This document shows positions 1-8,214 of a DNA stretch of 64,000 nucleotides, one piece after another. This stretch comes from CAMAPP01 sp046153685. GTDB taxonomy: Bacteria > Pseudomonadota > Alphaproteobacteria > CADEGL01. Position numbers and translations under genes: made by a program. Under the pieces are notes generated by a model. It was not told the origin of the DNA. It searched no databases and saw only the letters and a program-made list of their open reading frames with translations. Positions within the stretch are counted from its first letter, which is position 1. Every line of letters begins with the position of its first letter. The stretch spans positions 43,210 to 107,209 of the forward strand of contig JBJXGH010000129.1 in the NCBI GenBank assembly GCA_046153685.1, in the 5' to 3' direction.

Positions 1-286
1 CGGCGAGGAAGGCCAGAAGGCGGGAATAGCGCCCGCCGAGGCGGACGGATTCATTGCGCGGTGTCGCGACGATCTTGGGCTTCCGATTCTCGGTCTTATG
101 TGCATTCCGCCAGCAGGCGAACCGCCCTCGATACACTTCGCTTTGCTGCGCGAAATTGCGCGCCGGAACGAGCTTACCGTCTTAAGCATGGGCATGAGCG
201 CTGACTACGAAGAGGCGATTCGCCTCGGCGCAACGCATGTCCGCGTTGGCACCGCTATTTTTGGCGCTCGCCCGGCTCCAGTTTAG
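1..286 (+). CDS. YggS/PROSC-family PLP-binding protein, 3' part
   Basis: Carboxy-terminal third of a YggS-type pyridoxal-phosphate homeostasis protein; the 5' end lies outside the window. The open frame runs from base 2 to the TAG at 284-286. It shows the family's late motifs: a GLMCIPP segment, then SMGMSADYEEAI and GATHVRVGTAIFG, which are the phosphate-binding and C-terminal strands of the alanine-racemase-like TIM barrel. The family buffers PLP in the cytosol and has no known catalytic activity. It converges with the next gene, with two bases between the stop codons. Recognition of the family is firm; nothing can be said about the missing N-terminus or the lysine that binds PLP. Confidence 0.93.
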   Translation, partial: GEEGQKAGIAPAEADGFIARCRDDLGLPILGLMCIPPAGEPPSIHFALLREIARRNELTVLSMGMSADYEEAIRLGATHVRVGTAIFGARPAPV

Positions 287-288
287 CG

Positions 289-1125
289 TCAGTTCGATTG
301 GTCGATTTGCCGCGCGACTTCGGGCTTTTGCCGCGCCAGGGCCTCGTATTTGTCGAGTGCTTGCATCATCGAAAGCGGAAGGTTCGGATTTCCGGAACGG
401 TTCTGGGCACCCAGCGCAGCCGCGATCGGATCGAAGCGGCCCAAGGCCACCGGCATGCCGCCGCGCCCCGCCAATGCCTGGCGCGCCGAAGGCCCGATCG
501 CGGCCTCCGAAGCCAAGGACGAGGCTTTGCGGGCAAGGGGAGTGCGGCCCGCGCTGTCCACGCGGCTGGCCGATGGTTCCGCTTGGCGGGCGCCGGAACG
601 CACGCTCTCGCTCGGTTGCGGCGCGACGGTTGCCTCGGCGATCACGGCCGCCAGAGAATTCACGTCGCGCTCGATGCCGTCGGCCCGGTCGGGGCCCGAC
701 GCGGTGACGGTTGCGTTTGCCGGCCTGTCCGCAGGCGATCTCTCCGCCACTTCATCGGCATTCTCGCCGCCGAAAAGGTTGAGCCCCAAGGCGGAAGACG
801 CCGCCTGCTCAAGGCTTTTCCCGCTCTCGGTCTCCATCGCCACATTGGCGACAGCGCCGATTAGACCGATGGGTCCGCCCAAAATACCGCCCATGGTCAA
901 TTGCGCGAGCGCACCAATCTTGTCGCCCGTGAGTTGGCGATAAATCGTGGAAACGACGGGGATATGCTGCAGAGGGTTGATAAAATCCAGGATATCGGCG
1001 AACGAGAACTCATCGCCCGCCCACAACTTCATGCGTCGATAGCCCTCGGGTGGCTCGACGCGCGCGAGCGGGTCGGTGCCCTCGCTCATCCTCAATGGCG
1101 AGCTGGTGATCAATGCGTCGGCCAT
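289..1125 (-). CDS. Uncharacterised protein with glycine-rich hydrophobic segment
   Basis: Protein of 278 residues with no assigned function. The start chosen is the ATG at 1125, which has a GAGG ribosome-binding site six bases upstream; the frame stays open for another 600 bp upstream, but that part overlaps the divergent hydrolase and is not protein-like. Residues about 35-60 read FADILDFINPLQHIPVVSTIYRQ, followed by a glycine-zipper-like stretch (MGGILGGPIGLIGAVAN), so a short membrane-inserting or amphipathic hairpin is likely. The middle is rich in Ala, Ser, Arg and Pro and probably disordered; the C-terminus is again helical. There is no signal peptide. It is transcribed divergently from the hydrolase and convergently to yggS. 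Confidence 0.7.
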   Translation of the reverse strand: MADALITSSPLRMSEGTDPLARVEPPEGYRRMKLWAGDEFSFADILDFINPLQHIPVVSTIYRQLTGDKIGALAQLTMGGILGGPIGLIGAVANVAMETESGKSLEQAASSALGLNLFGGENADEVAERSPADRPANATVTASGPDRADGIERDVNSLAAVIAEATVAPQPSESVRSGARQAEPSASRVDSAGRTPLARKASSLASEAAIGPSARQALAGRGGMPVALGRFDPIAAALGAQNRSGNPNLPLSMMQALDKYEALARQKPEVARQIDQSN

Positions 1126-1258
1126 GCGGTCCTCATGCCCCGTTAAAAGCAAAGAACAGGCCAAGAGAGGAACGCACGAAATCAGCGTGTTACCGGTGGA
1201 AGCCCAGGCAAATTTAACCGGGTGAGGGCAAGAATTTCCGGGTGTTGTCGGCGGCCCG

Positions 1259-1277
1259 CGAAGCAGATAAGGCTTCG
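1259..1277 (+). other. Small hairpin just upstream of the hydrolase start
   Basis: CGAAGC (1259-1264) and GCTTCG (1272-1277) form a perfect six-base inverted repeat with a seven-base loop, ending four bases before the ATG at 1282. No good Shine-Dalgarno sequence is visible in front of that ATG, so the hairpin occupies the place where one would be. It may affect initiation, or it may be chance. Confidence 0.25.
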
Positions 1278-1281
1278 TGGG

Positions 1282-2133
1282 ATGAATGCGATATTTCGCG
1301 ACTACGACCGTGCCGGGCTTGATGCCCAGTACAACAATCGGGCCATGGTTCCCGACCATGGGATCGTTTTGGCGGACTGGGCGGAGCGCAGCGCCGAGGT
1401 GCGTCGCTGCGTCCGCGCGGAACTCGATATTCCCTATGGCTCCGGCCCACGCGAGCGTCTCGACTTCTTTCCGGCCGAGCGCCGGCATGCACCCATCCAT
1501 ATGTTCTTCCATGGCGGCTACTGGCGCGCGCTCGACAAGGCAAGTTTCAGCTTTCCCGCGCCCAATTTCGCCGCGGCGGGCATTTCCTATGCGCCCATCG
1601 CCTATCCGCTCGCGCCGGCGGCATCGATGGCCGATATCGTCTCCAGCGTGGAACAAGCATTCGCATGGCTTGTCGCAAACGCCGAGAAATTGGGCGGCGA
1701 TCCCAGGCGAATATCGGTGTCCGGCCATTCCGCAGGCGGCCATCTATTGGCCATGCTTGCCGCGGCGCAGACGGGTCTGGGCGCGCGGATGATCGGCGGG
1801 GTTGCCATCAGCGGAATCTATGACCTCGAACCGATCCGCCTGTCCTATCTCAACGACGCGATCAATCTCGATGCCGAAATTGTGCGCAAATATTCGCCCC
1901 TGCGCCATGTTTCTTCCGGCGGTCCGCCGCTTAGCCTCGCGGTGGGCGCGCGCGAATCCGCCGAGTTTCACCGTCAGCAGGATGATTTCGGCGCGGCCTG
2001 GCGACGCGCGGACAACGAATTGCACGCCGTGCTCGAGCTCGCGGATCACGATCACTTCAGCATTGTGGGTGATCTGGCGAAGTCCGACAGCGACTTGTTC
2101 GCCGCCGTGTGCGGCCACGCGCTATCGTCTTGA
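1282..2133 (+). CDS. Alpha/beta-hydrolase, kynurenine formamidase-like esterase
   Basis: Protein of 283 residues. It has the alpha/beta-hydrolase fold of the arylformamidase/BNA7 branch: an HGGYW oxyanion-hole motif at residues 77-81, a nucleophile elbow GHSAGG with Ser150, an acidic residue in the GARESAEF segment (about 225), and a catalytic His258 in DHDHFS. Such enzymes hydrolyse amide or ester bonds, and some are kynurenine formamidases of tryptophan breakdown. No other kynurenine-pathway gene lies nearby, so the substrate is open. The start at 1282 is chosen because the conserved FRDYD...LDAQYN block begins at once after it; the frame extends to 1222 without conserved sequence. It is followed 27 bp later by the response regulator. 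Confidence 0.85.
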   Translation: MNAIFRDYDRAGLDAQYNNRAMVPDHGIVLADWAERSAEVRRCVRAELDIPYGSGPRERLDFFPAERRHAPIHMFFHGGYWRALDKASFSFPAPNFAAAGISYAPIAYPLAPAASMADIVSSVEQAFAWLVANAEKLGGDPRRISVSGHSAGGHLLAMLAAAQTGLGARMIGGVAISGIYDLEPIRLSYLNDAINLDAEIVRKYSPLRHVSSGGPPLSLAVGARESAEFHRQQDDFGAAWRRADNELHAVLELADHDHFSIVGDLAKSDSDLFAAVCGHALSS

Positions 2134-2160
2134 ATTCCGTGAAGCGGAGGCGAGAGCGCC

Positions 2161-2871
2161 ATGTCTGAACCCACTCGCCAGCAAGCTGCGGCGGTCAAGC
2201 GCATCCTCCTGGTTGACGACGACGCGGTCTTTCGCACTTCGCTTGCCGAGCAACTCGGCCATGAAAACGGCTTCCAAACCATCGAGGCAGGAACGGGCAC
2301 CGAGGCTTTGGCGCTTCTTGCGGCCCATCGTATTGATCTTGTGATCCTCGACGTGGGCCTTCCAGATTGCGATGGGCGCGATGCCTGCAAACGGATGCGG
2401 GATGCCGAGATCAGCGCGCCGATCATCATGTTGACCGGCGCCGATTCCGAAGCCGATACCGTTAAGGGCCTCGATTCGGGCGCGAACGACTATGTGGTGA
2501 AGCCATTCCGACTGGGAGAGCTGCTCGCGCGCATTCGCGCCCAATTGCGCCTGGCCGAACAAAACGAGGACGCGGTATTCAAGATCGGACCCTATGAGTT
2601 CCGGCCTCTTGCGCGCCTGCTCCTCGACGAAGCAGAAGGCAGGAAAATACGCCTTACGGATAAAGAGGCGGCCATCCTGCGCTATTTGTATCGTGCGGGC
2701 GCTGCGGTGGGGCGGGAGGAGCTATTGACCGAGGTTTGGGGCTACAATGCGAGTGTAACGACGCATACGCTCGAGACCCATATTTACCGTCTGCGCCAGA
2801 AAATCGAACCCGATTCGACTCGCGCTTCGATCTTGGTAACCGAGGCAAACGGCTACCGATTGCAACCTTAG
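2161..2871 (+). CDS. OmpR/PhoB-type response regulator
   Basis: A 236-residue two-domain regulator. The receiver domain (about 14-125) has the acidic pocket VDDD at 18-21, phospho-acceptor Asp64 in VILDVGLPD, Thr in MLTGAD and Lys114 in VVKPF. A winged-helix DNA-binding domain follows (about 140-236), ending in the wing segment HTLETHIYRLRQKIE. It is preceded by a purine-rich GCGGAGGCGAG ribosome-binding site. No histidine kinase gene is adjacent, so it is an orphan here. It heads a plus-strand run with an MBL-fold hydrolase, a methyltransferase and an adenylate cyclase, suggesting (inference) a local signalling module. Confidence 0.93.
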   Translation: MSEPTRQQAAAVKRILLVDDDAVFRTSLAEQLGHENGFQTIEAGTGTEALALLAAHRIDLVILDVGLPDCDGRDACKRMRDAEISAPIIMLTGADSEADTVKGLDSGANDYVVKPFRLGELLARIRAQLRLAEQNEDAVFKIGPYEFRPLARLLLDEAEGRKIRLTDKEAAILRYLYRAGAAVGREELLTEVWGYNASVTTHTLETHIYRLRQKIEPDSTRASILVTEANGYRLQP

Positions 2872-2909
2872 TCGCCTGTTCTTTTAGAAAACACATGGGG
2901 AGCGGTGCA

Positions 2910-3008
2910 ATGACTGTCGATTACCCGCGCGGGCCACAACTATCGAATGGCGGGGCAGGAGTCGGCTTGGCTTTGGCAAGGGTCGAACGCATTGGCAACC
3001 GAGGCTGA
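2910..3008 (+). other. Possible 32-codon leader ORF before the MBL-fold gene
   Basis: An ATG at 2910 sits eight bases after a strong GGGGAG ribosome-binding site and opens a 32-codon frame ending in TGA at 3006-3008. It overlaps the annotated start of the MBL-fold gene in another frame. The peptide has no recognisable similarity. It could be a translated leader that couples to a re-initiation site at TTG 3016, or the true 5' end of the MBL gene separated by an indel. Confidence 0.25.
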
Positions 3009-3828
3009 CGAATTTTTGATCCGCTTCTGGGGGGTGCGCGGCAGCGTCGCGACGCCGGAGGCGAGTCATTTGCGGTACGGGGGAAATACCTCGTGCGTGG
3101 AGGTTCGTTGTGGCGGCCGGTTGCTAATATTCGACGCGGGCACGGGGCTGCGCGGCCTTGGGAAGGCCCTCGCGGACAACGGCATCGCGGATATCGACCT
3201 GTTCCTTTCCCACACCCATATCGATCATGTCGCTGGATTGCCGTTCTTTCGGCCGATGTACGAACCAGGGAATACGATTCGTTTGTGGGCGGGCCATCTC
3301 GCGCCTGAACGCAACTTGAACGAGGTTTTGTGCCGCGTGATGTCGTCGCCGCTGTTTCCGGTTCCATTCGGCATTCTGGGTGCGGACATTACGACGAACG
3401 ATTTTCGATTGGGCGAGACTTTGTCGCCGGCACCTGGAATCACCCTGCGCACGGCCGGTCTCAACCATCCCGATCGCGCGACCGGCTACCGCGTGGAACA
3501 TGCCGGCAAGGCGGTTTGCTACGTGACCGATACCGAACACGTGGTCGGAGCGAGAAACAGCGCGATCGTCGAACTCGTTCGCGATGCCGATATATTCATT
3601 TATGATTCTACCTATACCGACGAGGAATACCCGCGCTTTGCCGGATGGGGCCACTCCACCTGGCAGGAGGGTGCGCGCCTTGCCGACGCCGCCCGCGTCA
3701 AGACGCTGGTCGTCTTCCATCACGATCCCGATCATGACGACGACTTCATGGACAGGATCCAAGAAGAGGCCGACCGCGCGCGGCCCGGCACCGTGGTCGC
3801 GCGGGAATCATTGATCCTCAGGCCCTGA
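2947..3828 (+). CDS. Metallo-beta-lactamase-fold hydrolase (PhnP/phosphodiesterase-like)
   Basis: Protein of 293 residues with the MBL fold. Visible motifs are RFWGVRGS (about 27-33), RYGGNTSCVEV (43-53), the metal-binding HTHIDH (89-94), a later His in AGLNHPD, an Asp in YVTDTEH, and a final metal His in the VFHHDPDHDDD segment. The GVRGS...GGNTSCVEV start is typical of a subfamily annotated as phosphodiesterase- or PhnP-like and often found near cyclic-nucleotide proteins; hydrolysis of a cyclic nucleotide is a reasonable guess given the cyclase 860 bp downstream, but it is not shown by the sequence. The start is uncertain: ATG 2947 lacks a ribosome-binding site, while TTG 3016 has GAGG at 3001-3004 and lies just before the first conserved residue. 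Confidence 0.85.
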   Translation: MAGQESAWLWQGSNALATEADEFLIRFWGVRGSVATPEASHLRYGGNTSCVEVRCGGRLLIFDAGTGLRGLGKALADNGIADIDLFLSHTHIDHVAGLPFFRPMYEPGNTIRLWAGHLAPERNLNEVLCRVMSSPLFPVPFGILGADITTNDFRLGETLSPAPGITLRTAGLNHPDRATGYRVEHAGKAVCYVTDTEHVVGARNSAIVELVRDADIFIYDSTYTDEEYPRFAGWGHSTWQEGARLADAARVKTLVVFHHDPDHDDDFMDRIQEEADRARPGTVVARESLILRP

Positions 3829-3831
3829 TCG

Positions 3832-4692
3832 GTGCGCTTCGCCGATTTACACACGGCATCGCGCCGGTTGGCGATGGGATTGTCGACCGTGCTTGGCCTC
3901 GGACCGCGGGGCATTTTCATTCCCTATCGGCTCGCCGGAGCTATTTCGGCGCGCCGACCACCTTACAAGGCTCTTGAGGCGGTTTTCGATGCCGCCCGGC
4001 CGCGCATGCGCCTGACGCTCGAACGTACCGCCGCGCTGGCCCGCGATCTTGACGCGATTGGGCAGGGGCCCGATGGGGCTCGTTGGGACCAGGATTGGTT
4101 TCCGCGGCTTGATGCGGCCGTGCTCTATGCGATGGTGCGCCACCTCAAGCCCAAGACCGTGATCGAAATCGGCGCAGGACACTCCACCCGATTCATCGCT
4201 CGCGCCGTGGCGGATGGCGGTTTGACGACCCGGCATGTGGCCCTCGATCCCTGGCCGCGCGCGGTCTTGCCCCAGGGGGTGGAACGCGTCGCAACGACGC
4301 TCCAAGCGACCGATCCGAACCTGTTTCGCGGACTCGGGCCTGGGGACATCCTATTCATCGATTCGAGTCACGTCCTGGTGCCAGGCAGCGATGTCGATAT
4401 CATCGTGAATGATATTCTGCCCCTGCTACCAGCCGGCACGATGATGCATGTGCACGATATTTTTCTGCCCGACGGCTATCCCAGCGACTGGCATTGGCGT
4501 GGCTATAACGAGCAGACGGCCGTTGCCGTGCTCCTTCAGGGCAGAGCGTACGAGATCGTGTTTTCGAGCCGCTACGCGACGACGCGGTTGGCCGATGATC
4601 CCGCCGTCAGGACGCTCGCCCGCTTGCCCATCGTGCCCGGCGCGTGGGAATCGAGCCTGTGGATCGAAAAGCGCACGTGCGATATCCCGTGA
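3832..4692 (+). CDS. Class I SAM-dependent methyltransferase (Methyltransf_24-like)
   Basis: Protein of 286 residues with a GTG start three bases after the MBL-fold stop codon. The SAM-binding motif I reads IEIGAGHST (about 111-119); an acidic motif GDILFIDSSHV follows near residue 170, and HVHDIFLPDGYPSDW lies in the C-terminal third. This HD-containing pattern is found in class I methyltransferases of surface-polysaccharide and small-molecule gene sets. The acceptor is unknown. Its stop overlaps the GTG of the adenylate cyclase (GTGA), so the two are probably translationally coupled. Confidence 0.82.
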   Translation: MRFADLHTASRRLAMGLSTVLGLGPRGIFIPYRLAGAISARRPPYKALEAVFDAARPRMRLTLERTAALARDLDAIGQGPDGARWDQDWFPRLDAAVLYAMVRHLKPKTVIEIGAGHSTRFIARAVADGGLTTRHVALDPWPRAVLPQGVERVATTLQATDPNLFRGLGPGDILFIDSSHVLVPGSDVDIIVNDILPLLPAGTMMHVHDIFLPDGYPSDWHWRGYNEQTAVAVLLQGRAYEIVFSSRYATTRLADDPAVRTLARLPIVPGAWESSLWIEKRTCDIP

Positions 4693-6035
4693 TCGCCAGG
4701 CTGCGCAAATTCTTCGCCGCGACCAACGAATCCGCGTTGCCAGAACGGGTCCGTGCGGCCATTCGTCTCCAGCAAGACCGCAGCGAAATCATGATCGGCT
4801 GGATTCAGCTTTTTGTCGTTCTGGTCTTTGGCATGTTCTACTTTGTCTCGCCGAAGACCTTCGACGAACGGGTCGACTTTCATCCGGTGCCTTGGGCCCT
4901 TGCGTCCTATCTCGCGTTCACGATTCTCCGACTGGTGGTTGCGCGCGTCCGGCGATTGCCTGATTGGTTTCTAGCGCTCTCGGTCGTCATCGATATCGGC
5001 CTGCTGCTGTCGCTAATTTGGAGTTTTCATATTCAGTACGTCCAGCCGCCGTCCTTCGTGCTCAAGGTTCCGACGTTCGCTTATCTGTTTATCTTTATTG
5101 CTCTCCGGGCCCTGCGGTTCGAGGCGCGATTTGTCCTGCTGTCGGGCGCGGTCGCGGCGCTTGGCTGGCTGTGGCTCGTGCATCTCGCGATCGATGCGAA
5201 TGCAGCCGATGCCGGAATCACGCGTGATTACGTGCTCTACATGACCTCGAACCGCATTCTGATTGGCGCTGAGGTCGATAAGATCTTGTCGATCGCGGTA
5301 TTTACGGGGGTGCTCGCCGTCGCGATCGCTCGGGCGCGCGGGCTACTGGTGCGTTCCGTGGCCGAAGGCATGGCGGCGCGGGATCTATCGCGTTTCTTCG
5401 CGCCCGAAATCGCCCGGCGAATCACTTCGTCAGAGCACCGGGTTACCGCCGGCCATGGCCTGCCGCGCGACGCCGCAATCCTCAATCTCGATCTGCGTGG
5501 CTTCACGCGCTATGCCCAGCGGGTCGAACCAGACCAGGCAATCGCGCTGCTCGCCGAGTATCAGGCCCGCGCGGTGCCGATCATCCAGCGTCACGGGGGC
5601 AGCATCGATAAATTCCTCGGCGACGGAATTCTTGCGACCTTCGGTGCGGCCATTCCCAGCGATACCTTTGCCGCCGACGCTTTACGAGCGGCCGACGATG
5701 TGCTCGCCGAGATTGAATCTTGGAACCTCTCGCGCGCGGGGGCGTCGCAGGAACCCTTGCGAGTCGGCGCGGGCGTCGCCATGGGTCGGATCATCTTCGG
5801 CGCCGTGGGCGACGCGACGCGGCTCGAATACACGGTCATCGGGGACGCGGTGAATCTGTCAGCCAAGCTCGAAAAGCACACGAAGAACGTGGGCGTCCGC
5901 GGCTTGACCACGCTTGAGACATTCGAGCGCGCGCGGACCCAAGGCTATCGGCCGTCGGATGATAAGGAGATTCGCGCCAATTGCCGGGTTGAAGGTACAG
6001 AGCGACCGCTCGATCTCGTCGTGCTCGCGCTCTAA
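4689..6035 (+). CDS. Membrane-anchored class III adenylate cyclase
   Basis: Protein of 448 residues. The N-terminal half has six predicted membrane helices (about 35-54, 67-86, 93-113, 127-143, 147-168, 199-216) and the C-terminal half a class III cyclase domain (about 255-448). Catalytic residues visible: metal-binding Asp268 (LNLDLRGF) and Asp312 (KFLGDG), the purine-contact pair Lys308 and Thr382 (YTVIGDAVN) expected of ATP-using enzymes, and transition-state Asn389. The usual Arg four residues on is Lys393 (NLSAK). It should make cAMP on the cytosolic side of the membrane. The GTG at 4689 is chosen because it forms a 4-base GTGA overlap with the preceding methyltransferase; another GTG at 4644 is in frame. 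It converges with the importer operon six bases later. Confidence 0.92.
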   Translation: MIARLRKFFAATNESALPERVRAAIRLQQDRSEIMIGWIQLFVVLVFGMFYFVSPKTFDERVDFHPVPWALASYLAFTILRLVVARVRRLPDWFLALSVVIDIGLLLSLIWSFHIQYVQPPSFVLKVPTFAYLFIFIALRALRFEARFVLLSGAVAALGWLWLVHLAIDANAADAGITRDYVLYMTSNRILIGAEVDKILSIAVFTGVLAVAIARARGLLVRSVAEGMAARDLSRFFAPEIARRITSSEHRVTAGHGLPRDAAILNLDLRGFTRYAQRVEPDQAIALLAEYQARAVPIIQRHGGSIDKFLGDGILATFGAAIPSDTFAADALRAADDVLAEIESWNLSRAGASQEPLRVGAGVAMGRIIFGAVGDATRLEYTVIGDAVNLSAKLEKHTKNVGVRGLTTLETFERARTQGYRPSDDKEIRANCRVEGTERPLDLVVLAL

Positions 6036-6041
6036 GGGCGG

Positions 6042-7202
6042 CTATTTGTAGGGGTCCGCCGCGTCCCGGAGACCGTCGCCGAGAAAATTGAACGCCAATA
6101 CCACGACGATGACTGGTACCACCGGTAGCATCAGCCAAGGATAGAGCGCGACGACATTGATGTTCTGCGCTTCGTTCAACAAGACACCCCAACTGGTGAT
6201 TGGCGGACGCAATCCCAAGCCCAGGAACGACAGCGCCGTCTCGCCTAAAATCATGTGCGGAATCGACAGCGTGGCCGACGCGATCAGATGGCTCGTGAAG
6301 CTTGGCATCAGATGGCGGCCGATGATGCGCTTGGGCGAGGCGCCCATGAGCTGGGCAGCGGTGCAAAAATCCTCCTCGCGCAGCGCGAGCAGTTTCGACC
6401 TGACCGCCCGCGCCAATCCCGTCCAATCGAGCAGGCCGAGAATCAGCGTGATGCCGATATAGATCAGCAGCGGACTCCAGGTGACGGGCAAGGCCGCCGA
6501 TAGCGCCATCCACAATGGCAAATGCGGGAACGATCGGAAGATTTCAATGACGCGCTGGGTCAAATTGTCGATCCAGCCGCCGTAATAGCCAGCCAGACCG
6601 CCGATCGTAATCCCGAGCACGAAACTGACAGCCACGCCGATCAGGCCGATGGTCAAGGAGATGCGCGCGCCATAAATGATGCGTGACAGGATGTCCCGGC
6701 CTAGCCTATCCGTGCCCAGCAGGAACAGGGTTCCGTCATGCGGCGCGCACGCTAGGTGGAATCGTCCCTCAATGATGCCCCAGAATTCGTAGGAATCGCC
6801 CAAGCAAAAAAAGCGGATCGGCAGCGGGCGGGACGTGTCCTCGCGATACTCCCATTTGAGAACTTCCAGATTTCGCCGCGTTTCCAACGCATACACGAAC
6901 GGCCCGACCAAACCGCCGTCGTGGAAGAAATGCACCGCTTGCGGCGGCGCGTACAGGTAATCCGTGGATCGGGTATGGAGATTGTAAGGCGCCAAGGCTT
7001 CGCTCACAAAAATCGTCGCGTACATCGCGAGCAGGAGGGCGCCGGAGATGACGGCGATCCGATGGCGGCGGAATTTCCACCACATAAGCCGCCATTGCGA
7101 TGCCAGGTAATAGCGTTCTTGCCCTGCCGTCAGCGCGTCCGCCTCGTACGGATCGAACGCACCCCTGGCAACGTAGTGCGGCAATGGCTGCTCGGCGCTC
7201 AT
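6042..7202 (-). CDS. Peptide-type ABC importer permease, DppC/YejE-like
   Basis: Protein of 386 residues, the second permease of an oligopeptide-class ABC importer. It has an N-terminal OppC-type segment with one membrane helix (WWKFRRHRIAVISGALLL), a periplasmic loop of about 90 residues, then five helices of the binding-protein-dependent transport domain. The coupling EAA-type loop reads AAQLMGASPKRIIGRHL. The loop and overall length exceed DppC (about 300) and resemble YejE. Its ATG overlaps the stop of the upstream permease by four bases. It is the last gene of the 11-gene operon that starts at 18692. The ligand is unknown. Confidence 0.92.
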   Translation of the reverse strand: MSAEQPLPHYVARGAFDPYEADALTAGQERYYLASQWRLMWWKFRRHRIAVISGALLLAMYATIFVSEALAPYNLHTRSTDYLYAPPQAVHFFHDGGLVGPFVYALETRRNLEVLKWEYREDTSRPLPIRFFCLGDSYEFWGIIEGRFHLACAPHDGTLFLLGTDRLGRDILSRIIYGARISLTIGLIGVAVSFVLGITIGGLAGYYGGWIDNLTQRVIEIFRSFPHLPLWMALSAALPVTWSPLLIYIGITLILGLLDWTGLARAVRSKLLALREEDFCTAAQLMGASPKRIIGRHLMPSFTSHLIASATLSIPHMILGETALSFLGLGLRPPITSWGVLLNEAQNINVVALYPWLMLPVVPVIVVVLAFNFLGDGLRDAADPYK

Positions 7203-8197
7203 CTGACCGCTCCGCCGCCTAGGCGAATGCGCGGGTCAAGCATCGCCAGCAAGAGGTCCGAGACGAGAACGCCGATCACCGTAAGGGTCGCCATGAACAT
7301 GAGGAACGATCCAGCCAGGTACATGTCCTGGCTGCGCAAAGCCTCGAGCAACATCGGCCCCGTGGTCGGAAGCGAGAGCACGACCGAGACGATGGCCGCG
7401 CCCGAAATAATCTCGGGCAGCAAGCTGCCAATATCGGCGATGAATGGGTTGAGCGACATCCGCAAGGGATATTTGACCAACAACCGGAAGGGCGGCAGAC
7501 CCTTGGCGCGGCCGGTGACGACGTATTGCTTCTGCAATTCGTCGAGCAGATTGGCGCGCAGGCGGCGGATCATCCCCGCAGTGCCCGAGGTGCCGATGAC
7601 GATCACCGGAATCCACAAATGCGCCAAAACCGAAGTCAATTTTGCCCAGGTCCAGGGCTGGCCGATAAATTTCTCATCCATCAGACCGCCGATGGATGTG
7701 CCAAACCAGACATTGGCAAAATACAGCAGGACAAGAGCCAGCAGGAAATTGGGCGTCGCCAAGCCGAGAAATCCAACGAAAGTCAGGCTGTGATCAGCCC
7801 AGCTATATTGATGCGTCGCCGAATAGACGCCTATGGGAAAGGCCACGATCCAGGTAAACAAAATCGTTGCGACCGAGACCAGGGCCGTGAGCCACAACCG
7901 GTCGCCGACGACTTGCGAAACGGGCAGGTTGAATTCGAAGGAATAGCCGAAATCGCCCTGTATCATGCCGAAAACCCAATAGGCGTATTGCACCAGAAAT
8001 GGCTTATCGAGACCGTACGCCTCGCGCAGGAACTGAATCTTCTCGATGTCCACGCCCTCGCCACGCGACTGCAGTTCCGCGATGTAGGTTTCCAGATAAT
8101 CGCCCGGCGGCAATTGAATGATCACAAAGACGATGAAGCTGATCGCCAACAGCGTGGGCACCATGATCAGAAAGCGATGGGCGATATAACGCAGCAT
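7199..8197 (-). CDS. Peptide-type ABC importer permease, DppB/YejB-like
   Basis: Protein of 332 residues, the first permease of the importer. The first helix (FLIMVPTLLAISFIVFVIIQLPPGD) is the standard DppB N-terminus. Six helices follow, with the EAA-type loop YVVTGRAKGLPPFRLLVKYPLR near residue 210. It sits in the inner membrane and pairs with the YejE-like permease, overlapping it by 4 bp (ATGA). It begins 17 bp after the stop of the solute-binding protein. Confidence 0.93.
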   Translation of the reverse strand: MLRYIAHRFLIMVPTLLAISFIVFVIIQLPPGDYLETYIAELQSRGEGVDIEKIQFLREAYGLDKPFLVQYAYWVFGMIQGDFGYSFEFNLPVSQVVGDRLWLTALVSVATILFTWIVAFPIGVYSATHQYSWADHSLTFVGFLGLATPNFLLALVLLYFANVWFGTSIGGLMDEKFIGQPWTWAKLTSVLAHLWIPVIVIGTSGTAGMIRRLRANLLDELQKQYVVTGRAKGLPPFRLLVKYPLRMSLNPFIADIGSLLPEIISGAAIVSVVLSLPTTGPMLLEALRSQDMYLAGSFLMFMATLTVIGVLVSDLLLAMLDPRIRLGGGAVR

Positions 8198-8214
8198 GTC
8201 CGGTATCCGTGCCC

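Noticed and set aside
1126..1743. Upstream extension of the gene at 289-1125 by about 200 codons
   Set aside because: It lies opposite the alpha/beta-hydrolase coding region, its sequence is not protein-like, and a good ribosome-binding site marks the ATG at 1125.
2872..3008. Confirmed frameshift in the MBL gene
   Set aside because: The conserved domain is complete from residue 24 of the annotated frame, so a frameshift is not needed; the leader is kept only as a possibility.
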